Assembly (NCBI GenBank): GCA_009885185.1
Contig: VFLF01000398.1
Location: 1-6,129 of the forward strand
DNA from: Nitrosomonadales bacterium
GTDB taxonomy: Bacteria; Pseudomonadota; Gammaproteobacteria; Burkholderiales; SG8-41
Reading direction: 5' to 3'
Length of the DNA: 6,129 bases
Made by a program: the position numbers and the translations under genes. Position 1 is the first letter of the stretch. Each line of letters starts with the position of its first letter. Below are positions 1 to 6,129 of the stretch, one piece after another. The notes beneath the pieces are model-generated. The model was not told the origin of the DNA, did no database searches, and saw only the letters and a program-made list of their open reading frames with translations.

Positions 1-2651
1 CATTCACGATACGCCCCACGGGCGCGGCGATGCAGGCGCGCTTGTACGCAGAAGACCCGAACAAGAATTTTCAGCCCTCGGCCGGACTGCTAACCATGGT
101 GCGCTTCCCGGCGGATATCCGTGTGGATGGCTGGGTACAAAGCGGCAGCGTGGTGCCGCCCAACTACGATCCCATGCTGGCCAAGCTGATTGCCTTTGGC
201 GATACGCGGGAGGCGGCGCGCACCAAATTAATGGCGGCACTGCACGCCAGCGAAATCGCGGGCATCGAAACCAACCGCGCCTATCTCGCACAAGTGCTTG
301 CCGCGCCGGAATTCATCGCGGGTCGGCAAACCACGCGCCTGCTGGATCGCTTTCACTACCAGCCGGCTACCATCGACGTGATCGAGCCGGGCGTGCAGTC
401 CACGGTGCAGGATTGGCCGGGGCGCGAGGGCTATTGGGACGTGGGCGTACCGCCGTCGGGACCGATGGACGCGTTGTCGATGCGCCTGGCCAATCGTCTG
501 GTCGGCAATGCCGAGGGCGCCGCCGCGCTGGAATTCACCGTCGCCGGGCCGACGCTCAAGTTCAACTGTGACTGTGTGATCGCGCTCACCGGCGCCGCGA
601 TGTCATCAACACTCGATGGTGTTGCGCTGGCGCCGTGGCAGGTCCACGCCATCACGGCAGGCAGCGTGCTGCGCATCCGTACGATTCAGGGCGCGGGCCT
701 GCGCAGCTATCTCGCGGTGCGCGGCGGCATCCGTGTGCCCGATTATCTGGGATCTAAATCCACCTTCACGCTCGGTCAGTTTGGCGGACACGGCGGGCGC
801 GCGCTGCGCGCGGGGGATGTGCTGCCGGTGACGCCTGCGGACGCAACGCCTTTCAGCAGCGCACCGCTCAAACCGGCCCTGCGCACGCCACTGACCCGGG
901 ATTGGGATATCGGCGTGCTCTACGGCCCGCACGGCGCGCCGGATTTTTTTACCGACGCCGATATCTCCGCGTTTTTTGCCACGGCGTGGGAGGTGCATTA
1001 CAACTCCTCGCGCACCGGCGTGCGCCTGATCGGACCCGCGCCGCAGTGGGCGCGCACCGACGGCGGCGAGGCGGGCCTGCATCCGTCCAACATTCACGAC
1101 AACGCCTATGCCATCGGCGCCATCGATTTCACCGGCGACATGCCGGTGATCCTTGGCCCGGACGGCCCCAGCCTCGGCGGCTTCGTATGCCCGGCCACGA
1201 TCGTGCAGGCGGAACTGTGGAAAATGGGGCAGCTCAAGCCCGGCGACCGCGTGCGCTTCAAGCGCTTGACGCGCGCGCGCGCCAACCAACTGCAAGCGCA
1301 ACAGGATGCGGCAATAGCCTCATTGGATGCGCCTGCTGACGTAACGCTGGCCACGCTGCCCGCGACACACGCCGAGCTCGCCTCGCCGGTGGTGCGGCAC
1401 ATTTCGGCGGCTGGCGATCTGCCCGACCTCGCCATTCGCCAGGCGGGTGACGCCTATCTGCTGGTGGAGATGGGGCCGCCGGTGCTTGACCTCGAACTGC
1501 GACTGCGCATCCAGGCCCTGCTGCAAGCCCTGCGCGCCGAAGCGAATGCCGGGCGTCTGCCGGGCATAATTGATCTGACGCCGGGTATCCGTTCGCTGCA
1601 ACTGCACTTCGATCCACGCCGCGTCGATCAGGATGCGCTAATCGACACGGTGGCGCGGCTCGAAAAAAACCTGCCGCCGCTCGATGACATCGAGGTCGAG
1701 TCGCGCATCGTGCATCTGCCGCTGTCGTGGAATGACCCCGCAACAAAACTGGCGATCGAGAAATACATGCAGTCGGTACGCCCCGACGCGCCATGGTGCC
1801 CGAGCAACATCGAGTTCATCCGCCGCATCAATGGCCTCGACAGCATCGACGACGTATTCAACGTGGTGTTCGCGGCCAGTTATCTGTTGATGGGCCTGGG
1901 GGACGTATACCTCGGCGCGCCAGTGGCGACACCGCTCGACCCGCGGCATCGTCTGGTCACCACCAAGTACAATCCGGCGCGCACCTGGACGCCGGAAAAC
2001 GCTGTGGGCATCGGCGGCGCGTACCTGTGCGTGTACGGCATGGAAGGCCCCGGCGGTTATCAATTTGTGGGGCGCACCGTGCAGATGTGGAACCGTCACC
2101 GCGTTACCACCGATTTCACCCAGCCTTGGCTGCTGCGGTTTTTCGATCAGGTGCGCTTCTACCCGGTGAGTGAAACGGAACTGTTGCGGCTGCGTGACGC
2201 ATTCATCACCGGCAAATTCAAACTGAAGATCGAACCGACGCGCTTTCGTCTGCGAGATTACCGCGCTTTTCTGCAAACGAACGCAGCCTCGATCACAGCC
2301 TTCAAGACGCAACAACAGGCCGCGTTCGAGGCCGAGCGCCAGCGCTGGAGAGACGCCGGGCAGGATGGGGTGCAGGGAGAAATCCCCGCCACGGACATCA
2401 CGCCGGACAGCGAACCCGATCTGCCGGCGCAAGCCCGCGTGGTGGCGGCTAACGTCGCGGGCAGTGTATGGAAGGTGGAAGTCAAAACCGGCGATAAGGT
2501 AACAGCCGGACAAACGCTGGTGATCGTCGAATCGATGAAAATGGAAATCGCCGTCACCGCGCCGTGCGGCGGTGCCGTGTATCGCCTGCTCTGCAAGGAA
2601 GGCGGCGCGGTTGCCGCCGGACAAAATCTGCTGGTGATTATCGAAGCTTAA
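1..2651 (+). CDS. Urea carboxylase family protein (urea or guanidine carboxylase), 5'-truncated by the window edge
   Basis: This is a biotin-dependent carboxylase that makes allophanate from urea, or carboxyguanidine from guanidine, using ATP and bicarbonate in the cytoplasm. The reading frame is open from base 3. The first ATG (30) is internal, in the family motif [10 protein letters not shown], so the true start lies upstream. Counting residues from that ATG (873 to the TAA), I see: the biotin carboxylase C-terminal part (about 1-107, with YDPMLAKLI); a KipA/AHS2-like carboxyltransferase half (about 115-412, with [12 protein letters not shown] and [12 protein letters not shown]); a KipI/AHS1-like half (about 465-690, with [10 protein letters not shown] and [14 protein letters not shown]); a linker; and a biotinyl domain (about 801-873) with ESMKM, biotinylated Lys 837. 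The family is about 1200 residues, so roughly 320 N-terminal residues, including the ATP-grasp, are missing here. No frameshift is visible. The family is certain; the substrate is not, because Asp 366 may favour guanidine. No allophanate hydrolase follows. Confidence 0.95.
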   Translation, partial: FTIRPTGAAMQARLYAEDPNKNFQPSAGLLTMVRFPADIRVDGWVQSGSVVPPNYDPMLAKLIAFGDTREAARTKLMAALHASEIAGIETNRAYLAQVLAAPEFIAGRQTTRLLDRFHYQPATIDVIEPGVQSTVQDWPGREGYWDVGVPPSGPMDALSMRLANRLVGNAEGAAALEFTVAGPTLKFNCDCVIALTGAAMSSTLDGVALAPWQVHAITAGSVLRIRTIQGAGLRSYLAVRGGIRVPDYLGSKSTFTLGQFGGHGGRALRAGDVLPVTPADATPFSSAPLKPALRTPLTRDWDIGVLYGPHGAPDFFTDADISAFFATAWEVHYNSSRTGVRLIGPAPQWARTDGGEAGLHPSNIHDNAYAIGAIDFTGDMPVILGPDGPSLGGFVCPATIVQAELWKMGQLKPGDRVRFKRLTRARANQLQAQQDAAIASLDAPADVTLATLPATHAELASPVVRHISAAGDLPDLAIRQAGDAYLLVEMGPPVLDLELRLRIQALLQALRAEANAGRLPGIIDLTPGIRSLQLHFDPRRVDQDALIDTVARLEKNLPPLDDIEVESRIVHLPLSWNDPATKLAIEKYMQSVRPDAPWCPSNIEFIRRINGLDSIDDVFNVVFAASYLLMGLGDVYLGAPVATPLDPRHRLVTTKYNPARTWTPENAVGIGGAYLCVYGMEGPGGYQFVGRTVQMWNRHRVTTDFTQPWLLRFFDQVRFYPVSETELLRLRDAFITGKFKLKIEPTRFRLRDYRAFLQTNAASITAFKTQQQAAFEAERQRWRDAGQDGVQGEIPATDITPDSEPDLPAQARVVAANVAGSVWKVEVKTGDKVTAGQTLVIVESMKMEIAVTAPCGGAVYRLLCKEGGAVAAGQNLLVIIEA

Positions 2652-2720
2652 CCACGAGCGCCATTGAGCGAGTGGTTGAAATCCATCACGATACGGCGGC
2701 GCAACGACCTTTCGCGCACA

Positions 2721-2753
2721 AAAAAGCCGCCTCTTGTTCAGAGGCGGCTTTTT
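2721..2753. terminator. Bidirectional intrinsic terminator between convergent genes
   Basis: A perfect 13-bp inverted repeat (AAAAAGCCGCCTC, 2721-2733, and its complement, 2741-2753) flanks a 7-base loop. The GC-rich core of GCCGCCTC is bordered by A5 on one side and T5 on the other, so it reads as a stem plus U-tract on both strands. It lies 69 bp after the carboxylase stop and 18 bp after the porin stop on the other strand, so it can serve both genes. Confidence 0.92.
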
Positions 2754-2771
2754 GTTTAGCGGCAGTCTTGC

Positions 2772-3662
2772 TTAGAATGTCTTGAGGAAAGACAGCAGGA
2801 ACTTGCCTTTGCTGACGTCTTTGAAACCGCCGGTCGGCCCTGAAACACCAGGCACAACGCCGCTGTTGCCCCAGCAATACGCGTTGGTGATCACAGTAGG
2901 ATCGGGCACGACGGCCGGGCATGCGCCTGACGTGTTGGTATCGGAATACGCTGCGGTGATGGTGCCGAAGCCGATATCCTTGCTCACGCCGAGTTTCCAA
3001 TCGGTGTAATTGGCGTTGGTAAAACCACCCACGCCCGTGGCAACCGACCTCTTAACTTTCTGGCGACCAACGTGACCAATTAAGGTCCATCCGCTGCCCA
3101 TATCATAATTGGCATTCAGCTCGATGTAGTCGGAACCGCGGGTTTTCTCGGTGTAACCGGCACCGCCATACCAGCCGATGAAGTGGCTGGAGGTTGCGTA
3201 TGAGTATTTGGCCGTCAGCCACTTGTAACCGATGGCAGCGTAGAGCTCCTGCGTGTTGGGGTTGGCCAGCCACGTAGGAATAGCAGCACCCTTGCCCGGA
3301 TAGTTGTAGGCAATGAAGCCAACGTCGTAGGTAAAGTCACCAGCGAAACTATTTTTTATGCCGCCATAGAGGTCAACCTCGACCGATCCCTTGCCGAGCC
3401 AGTCTTTTACCCAAGTAATCGACGACGCCCACGCGCCCACATAAAAGCCGCTCGAATGCAGATAATCGACGCCGCCCTGTATGGCGGGCCTGCCGTGTGT
3501 TTGGCTAATGCCGCGGAACAGATAGTCGGAGGTAACGCCAACGTTGAAGCTCCACGGTGAAGCCGGTGAAGCCGGCGCGGCAGCTGGGGCAGCGGTTTGC
3601 GCGAAGGCGGTGGGGACTGCCAACGCTGCAGTTACGGCGGCACTGAGAACGAGTTTACGCAT
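2772..3662 (-). CDS. Putative outer-membrane porin, TIGR02001 / TorF-like family
   Basis: This is a 296-residue secreted beta-barrel protein. The N-terminus is a typical Sec signal peptide: MRK, a hydrophobic stretch, then a cut expected after AFA at about residue 21. A short Ala/Pro linker (about 22-36) and the family start motif SPWSFNVGVTSDYLFRGISQ follow. The rest alternates polar and aromatic/hydrophobic residues as in transmembrane beta strands, and the chain ends in Phe (FLKTF), the usual outer-membrane barrel signature. This family is annotated as 'TorF family putative porin' or conserved protein of unknown function; its substrate is not established. The start is supported by AAAGGA five bases upstream. 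Cys 248 and Cys 263 lie in a late, probably extracellular, loop and might form a disulfide. The gene is divergent from glnK-amtB and has its own sigma-54-like promoter, so I infer a role in uptake of nitrogen compounds. Confidence 0.88.
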   Translation of the reverse strand: MRKLVLSAAVTAALAVPTAFAQTAAPAAAPASPASPWSFNVGVTSDYLFRGISQTHGRPAIQGGVDYLHSSGFYVGAWASSITWVKDWLGKGSVEVDLYGGIKNSFAGDFTYDVGFIAYNYPGKGAAIPTWLANPNTQELYAAIGYKWLTAKYSYATSSHFIGWYGGAGYTEKTRGSDYIELNANYDMGSGWTLIGHVGRQKVKRSVATGVGGFTNANYTDWKLGVSKDIGFGTITAAYSDTNTSGACPAVVPDPTVITNAYCWGNSGVVPGVSGPTGGFKDVSKGKFLLSFLKTF

Positions 3663-3667
3663 GATGA

Positions 3668-3673
3668 TCCTTT
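3668..3673 (-). promoter_or_regulatory. Ribosome binding site of the porin gene
   Basis: On the minus strand AAAGGA lies five bases before the ATG at 3662-3660. It supports this start, which also places the signal peptide correctly. Confidence 0.75.
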
Positions 3674-3712
3674 GGTTAATTCAATATTAAAAATGTAGAC
3701 CGCAACCTTACT

Positions 3713-3729
3713 AAGCAAAACCCGCGCCC
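3713..3729 (-). promoter_or_regulatory. Sigma-54 (-24/-12) promoter of the porin gene
   Basis: The minus strand reads GGGCGCGGGTTTTGCTT. Against the consensus TGGCACG-N4-TTGCW it matches 10 of 12 defined positions, with the essential GG and GC exactly 10 bases apart. The predicted start is near 3703, giving a leader of about 41 nt before the porin ATG. The orientation and distance fit the porin gene. A chance match is possible but less likely next to NtrC-like sites. Confidence 0.7.
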
Positions 3730-3788
3730 GATTATTGCTGCGACTAACTTGAGAGGAATTTTAGTCAGCTTTGCGTCAATTAAGGAGC

Positions 3789-3801
3789 TTACTTGTTGAT
3801 T
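3789..3801 (-). promoter_or_regulatory. Possible IHF site
   Basis: The minus strand reads AATCAACAAGTAA, one mismatch from the IHF consensus WATCAANNNNTTR. It sits between the porin sigma-54 promoter and the nearest NtrC-like site, where a bend would bring activator and polymerase together. The consensus is loose and the region AT-rich, so this is only a candidate. Confidence 0.3.
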
Positions 3802-3837
3802 TATCGGGTGATTTAATTTGCTTGTTACAAATAAGTT

Positions 3838-3854
3838 GGCAACATAAAGGTGCA
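3838..3854. promoter_or_regulatory. NtrC-like binding site 1 (imperfect)
   Basis: The sequence GGCAACATAAAGGTGCA follows the 17-bp NtrC dyad pattern TGCACC-N5-GGTGCA, with a good right half (GGTGCA) and a left half in which GCAC has become GCAA. Its centre is about 143 bp upstream of the predicted porin start and about 182 bp upstream of that of glnK. Confidence 0.55.
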
Positions 3855-3899
3855 TCGCGATTCGCGGCATCGCGGCCTTTCGATTCCATACGCAGAATC

Positions 3900-3916
3900 C
3901 GCACTGTCCGGGTGCA
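3900..3916. promoter_or_regulatory. NtrC-like binding site 2
   Basis: The sequence CGCACTGTCCGGGTGCA has the core GCAC-N7-GTGC with the spacing of enterobacterial NtrC enhancers. Its centre (3908) is about 120 bp upstream of the predicted glnK start, a typical enhancer distance, and about 205 bp from that of the porin. Confidence 0.7.
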
Positions 3917-3930
3917 AAAACGAAACTTCC

Positions 3931-3947
3931 CGCACTGAATCAGTGCG
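3931..3947. promoter_or_regulatory. NtrC-like binding site 3 (perfect palindrome)
   Basis: The sequence CGCACTGAATCAGTGCG is a perfect 8-1-8 dyad containing GCAC-N7-GTGC. Its centre (3939) lies 31 bp from that of site 2, close to three helical turns, as in the paired glnA enhancers of enteric bacteria. It is about 89 bp upstream of the predicted glnK start. Confidence 0.72.
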
Positions 3948-4001
3948 CTCGGTTTCGATGGCATCAAACTAACTATCTGTTTTTAATAAGTAAATTACAA
4001 C

Positions 4002-4017
4002 TGGTACGGTATGTGCA
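4002..4017 (+). promoter_or_regulatory. Sigma-54 (-24/-12) promoter of glnK-amtB
   Basis: The sequence TGGTACGGTATGTGCA matches 10 of 12 defined positions of TGGCACG-N4-TTGCW, with GG (4003-4004) and GC (4015-4016) exactly 10 bases apart. Transcription should start near 4028, leaving a leader of about 68 nt. The NtrC-like sites upstream and the identity of the downstream genes make NtrC-dependent induction under nitrogen limitation the natural reading. Confidence 0.82.
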
Positions 4018-4074
4018 AGAGGGAGGGTATGCACCAATCGTAGAACGTATTCTTCGTATTTATTTGTTTTTTGA

Positions 4075-4432
<358 letters not shown>

Positions 4433-4434
<2 letters not shown>

Positions 4435-4438
4435 GGGA
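4433..4438 (+). promoter_or_regulatory. Ribosome binding site of amtB, overlapping the glnK stop
   Basis: AAGGGA begins inside the TAA stop of glnK and ends nine bases before the amtB ATG at 4448. The overlap suggests that translation of the two genes is coupled. Confidence 0.65.
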
Positions 4439-4447
4439 AAATAAAAA

Positions 4448-5962
4448 ATGAAACGACTCGCTGTTATTTTTTCAACGCTGGCCATGCTGTTCTGCACCGG
4501 GCTTGCCTCGGCACAGGATAAACCTGCTGAAAAAGCGGCAGAACCCGCCGCTGCCGCCGCACCGGCAGCCGCCGCAGCTGCTCCTGCCGCGCCCGCCGCA
4601 ACGGCAGCGCCCGCCGCCGCCAAACCGGTGCCCAATAAAGGTGACATCGCCTGGATGCTGACCTGTACCGCGCTGGTGCTGATGATGAGCATCCCCGCGC
4701 TGGCGTTGTTCTACGGCGGCATGGTGCGCGCCAAGAACATGCTGTCGGTGCTGATGCAGGTGTTCGTGGTGTTTTCGCTGGTGGTGGTGTTGTGGTGTAT
4801 TTACGGCTACAGCCTCGCCTTCACTGAGGGCAACGCATTCATCGGCGGATTTGACCGGTTGTTCCTTTCCGGCACGTTTGACGCGGCCAAGGCGGAGTTC
4901 TCCACCGCGGCCACGTTCAGCAAGGGCGTGGTATTGCCGGAGCTGGTGTTCGTGGCGTTCCAGGCCACCTTCGCGGCTATCACCTGCTGCCTGATCCTCG
5001 GCGCGGTAGCCGAGCGCATCAAGTTTTCGGCGGTGCTGATTTTCGTGGTGATCTGGTTCACTTTTGCCTACCTGCCGATCGCGCATATGGTGTGGTTCTG
5101 GCCAGGCCCGGATATGTACACCGATGCCAAACTCGTCGATAAGCTGAACTCGACCGCCGGGCTGATCTGGCAGTGGGGCGCGCTGGATTTCGCCGGCGGC
5201 ACGGTGGTGCATATCAACGCCGGTGTCGCCGGATTGATCGGCGCCTGCCTGGTGGGCAAACGCGTCGGTTTCGGCAAAGAAGCGATGACGCCGCACAACC
5301 TGACCATGACCATGGTCGGTGCAGCGCTGCTGTGGGTGGGCTGGTTCGGCTTTAACGCCGGCTCCGCGCTGGAAGCCAACAACACCGCCGCGCTGGCGTT
5401 TATCAACACCTTTCTCGCCACGGCGTGCGCGGTGCTGACCTGGGTTTTTGCAGAGTGGATATTCAAAGGCAAGCCCTCGATGCTGGGTGCAGCCTCGGGC
5501 GCGGTGGCGGGTCTGGTAGCCATCACGCCGGCGGCGGGTAACGTCGGCATTCCGGGCGCGTTCGTGATCGGCAGTGTTGCCGGCATCATTTGCCTGTGGG
5601 GCGTCAACGGCCTGAAAAAGATGCTCAAGGCTGACGACTCTTTGGATGTGTTCGGCGTGCATGCCGTGGGCGGCATACTCGGTGCGCTGCTCACCGGCGT
5701 GTTCTGCTCACCGTCTCTAGGCGGCCCCGGCTTCGTGTCGGATTGGGTGACCGGCAAAGTGACTTCCGCTGCCGATTACAAGATCCTCGATCAGGTCATC
5801 ATTCAGGCGCAGGCGGTCAGTGTGACGGTGGTATGGACGGCGGTCGTCGCCCTTGTCGCCTTCAAGATCGCGGACATCATCGTCGGATTGCGCGTGACCG
5901 AGGAAGAAGAACGCGAAGGTCTCGATATCAACTCGCATGGCGAGACGGCGTATCACATGTAG
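4448..5962 (+). CDS. amtB: Ammonium transporter AmtB with Ala/Pro-rich periplasmic N-terminal extension
   Basis: This is an inner-membrane ammonium channel of the Amt/MEP/Rh family, expected to form trimers and to be blocked by GlnK. It has 504 residues against about 428 in E. coli. The extra length comes from a signal peptide (about 1-22, ending ASA), a 40-residue Ala/Pro linker (23-62) and a loop about 19 residues longer between Trp 216 and Asp 247. The conserved core starts near residue 65. By fixed offsets to E. coli AmtB, the pore residues are all present: Phe 175 and Phe 302 (gate), Trp 216 and Ser 306 (recruitment site), Asp 247, and the twin histidines His 255 and His 405, the latter pair 150 apart as in E. 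coli. The C-terminal tail GLRVTEEEEREGLDINSHGE, which contacts GlnK in the family, is intact. It is co-transcribed with glnK. The signal peptide supports this start. Confidence 0.97.
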   Translation: MKRLAVIFSTLAMLFCTGLASAQDKPAEKAAEPAAAAAPAAAAAAPAAPAATAAPAAAKPVPNKGDIAWMLTCTALVLMMSIPALALFYGGMVRAKNMLSVLMQVFVVFSLVVVLWCIYGYSLAFTEGNAFIGGFDRLFLSGTFDAAKAEFSTAATFSKGVVLPELVFVAFQATFAAITCCLILGAVAERIKFSAVLIFVVIWFTFAYLPIAHMVWFWPGPDMYTDAKLVDKLNSTAGLIWQWGALDFAGGTVVHINAGVAGLIGACLVGKRVGFGKEAMTPHNLTMTMVGAALLWVGWFGFNAGSALEANNTAALAFINTFLATACAVLTWVFAEWIFKGKPSMLGAASGAVAGLVAITPAAGNVGIPGAFVIGSVAGIICLWGVNGLKKMLKADDSLDVFGVHAVGGILGALLTGVFCSPSLGGPGFVSDWVTGKVTSAADYKILDQVIIQAQAVSVTVVWTAVVALVAFKIADIIVGLRVTEEEEREGLDINSHGETAYHM

Positions 5963-5980
5963 CCAGTAACCCTGTAGTCG

Positions 5981-6004
5981 GAAAGCGCAGCTCCCTGCGC
6001 TTTC
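5981..6004 (+). other. Hairpin in the amtB 3' untranslated region
   Basis: A perfect 10-bp stem (GAAAGCGCAG and its complement) closes a 4-base loop CTCC, 18 bases after the amtB stop. No T-tract follows, so it is probably not the terminator itself. It may protect the 3' end of the message or act as an upstream accessory to the next hairpin. Confidence 0.6.
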
Positions 6005-6013
6005 GAATGTAGT

Positions 6014-6047
6014 AGGCGCCCGTTCGCAAGATCGGGCGCCTTTTTTT
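6014..6047 (+). terminator. Intrinsic terminator of glnK-amtB
   Basis: A 9-bp GC-rich stem (AGGCGCCCG at 6014-6022, CGGGCGCCT at 6033-6041) with a 10-base loop is followed directly by seven T residues (6041-6047, the first paired in the stem). It lies about 50 bp after the amtB stop and should end the operon. Confidence 0.92.
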
Positions 6048-6094
6048 ATCCTGCAAAAAAACATTTGCCGCAAACTACACGGCGGCCCGAAAAC

Positions 6095-6128
6095 CGTAGG
6101 ATGGGTGAAACCCATCTACGAGCCTACG
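6095..6128. repeat. Small interrupted inverted repeat, possible dispersed repeat
   Basis: CGTAGG (6095-6100) pairs with CCTACG (6123-6128), and inside it ATGGGT (6101-6106) pairs with ACCCAT (6110-6115) around a GAA loop, leaving a 7-base bulge. It resembles the 'GTAGGATGGGT...ACCCATC' intergenic repeats I recall from many proteobacterial genomes. It runs to within a base of the window edge, so the full unit may not be visible. Confidence 0.5.
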
Positions 6129-6129
6129 C

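Noticed and set aside
30..32. ATG at 30 as the start of the carboxylase
   Set aside because: The frame is open to the left edge, the ATG lies inside a conserved biotin carboxylase motif, no ribosome binding site precedes it, and the family needs about 320 more N-terminal residues.
1638..2624. Long open frame on the minus strand inside the carboxylase (328 codons)
   Set aside because: It is the antisense of a clearly conserved coding region in GC-rich DNA. Its translation is Arg/His-rich and resembles no family I know.
2652..2720. Further gene, small RNA or second hairpin between the carboxylase stop and the terminator
   Set aside because: I found only a weak 4-bp CCAC/GTGG pairing and no supported reading frame.
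3820..3850. Sigma-70 promoter (TTGTTA ... CATAAA)
   Set aside because: The spacer is about 15 bp and both hexamers are weak. In AT-rich DNA this is not distinguishable from chance.
3838..3855. TGGCAACATAAAGGTGCA as a sigma-54 promoter
   Set aside because: The GG and GC are 12 bases apart instead of 10. The same bases fit an NtrC-like dyad better.
4030..4036. TGCACCA in the glnK leader as a fourth NtrC site
   Set aside because: Only one half-site is present. The bases at the required spacing (4042-4045) are AGAA, not GTGC, and it would lie downstream of the promoter.
4472..5662. Long open frame on the minus strand inside amtB (396 codons)
   Set aside because: It is antisense to a fully conserved AmtB, has a His/Arg/Gln-rich low-complexity translation, and shows no ribosome binding site or domain.

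Overview
The window comes from a GC-rich Pseudomonadota genome, most likely a beta- or gammaproteobacterium. This rests on the biotin-dependent carboxylase family, an outer-membrane porin of the TIGR02001/TorF-like type, a glnK-amtB pair and clear sigma-54/NtrC control sites. The genus cannot be read from the sequence. The theme of the window is acquisition and scavenging of nitrogen.

Layout. Bases 1-2651 (+) hold the 3' three quarters of a urea carboxylase-family gene, cut by the left edge. It ends at a perfect 13-bp bidirectional terminator (2721-2753), shared with a convergent gene at 2772-3662 (-) for a putative outer-membrane porin. A 433-bp divergent intergenic region (3663-4095) follows. 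It holds a sigma-54 promoter facing left (porin), a sigma-54 promoter facing right (glnK) and three NtrC-like dyads between them. Then come glnK (4096-4434) and amtB (4448-5962), an operon with a 13-bp gap, closed by a hairpin and a strong intrinsic terminator (6014-6047). The right edge carries a small inverted repeat that may belong to a dispersed repeat family.

How the genes fit together (inference). Under nitrogen limitation, phosphorylated NtrC bound to the shared array would drive both sigma-54 promoters. That would induce the ammonium channel AmtB, its PII regulator GlnK and an outer-membrane porin that could admit small nitrogen compounds. The carboxylase would start breakdown of urea or, as one active-site position hints, guanidine, releasing ammonium. 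Its own promoter lies outside the window, so its co-regulation is not shown.

Most of this is recognisable biology. The parts worth a second look are the shared, helically phased NtrC array with a sigma-54 promoter for a porin of unknown substrate, and the urea-versus-guanidine question for the carboxylase.
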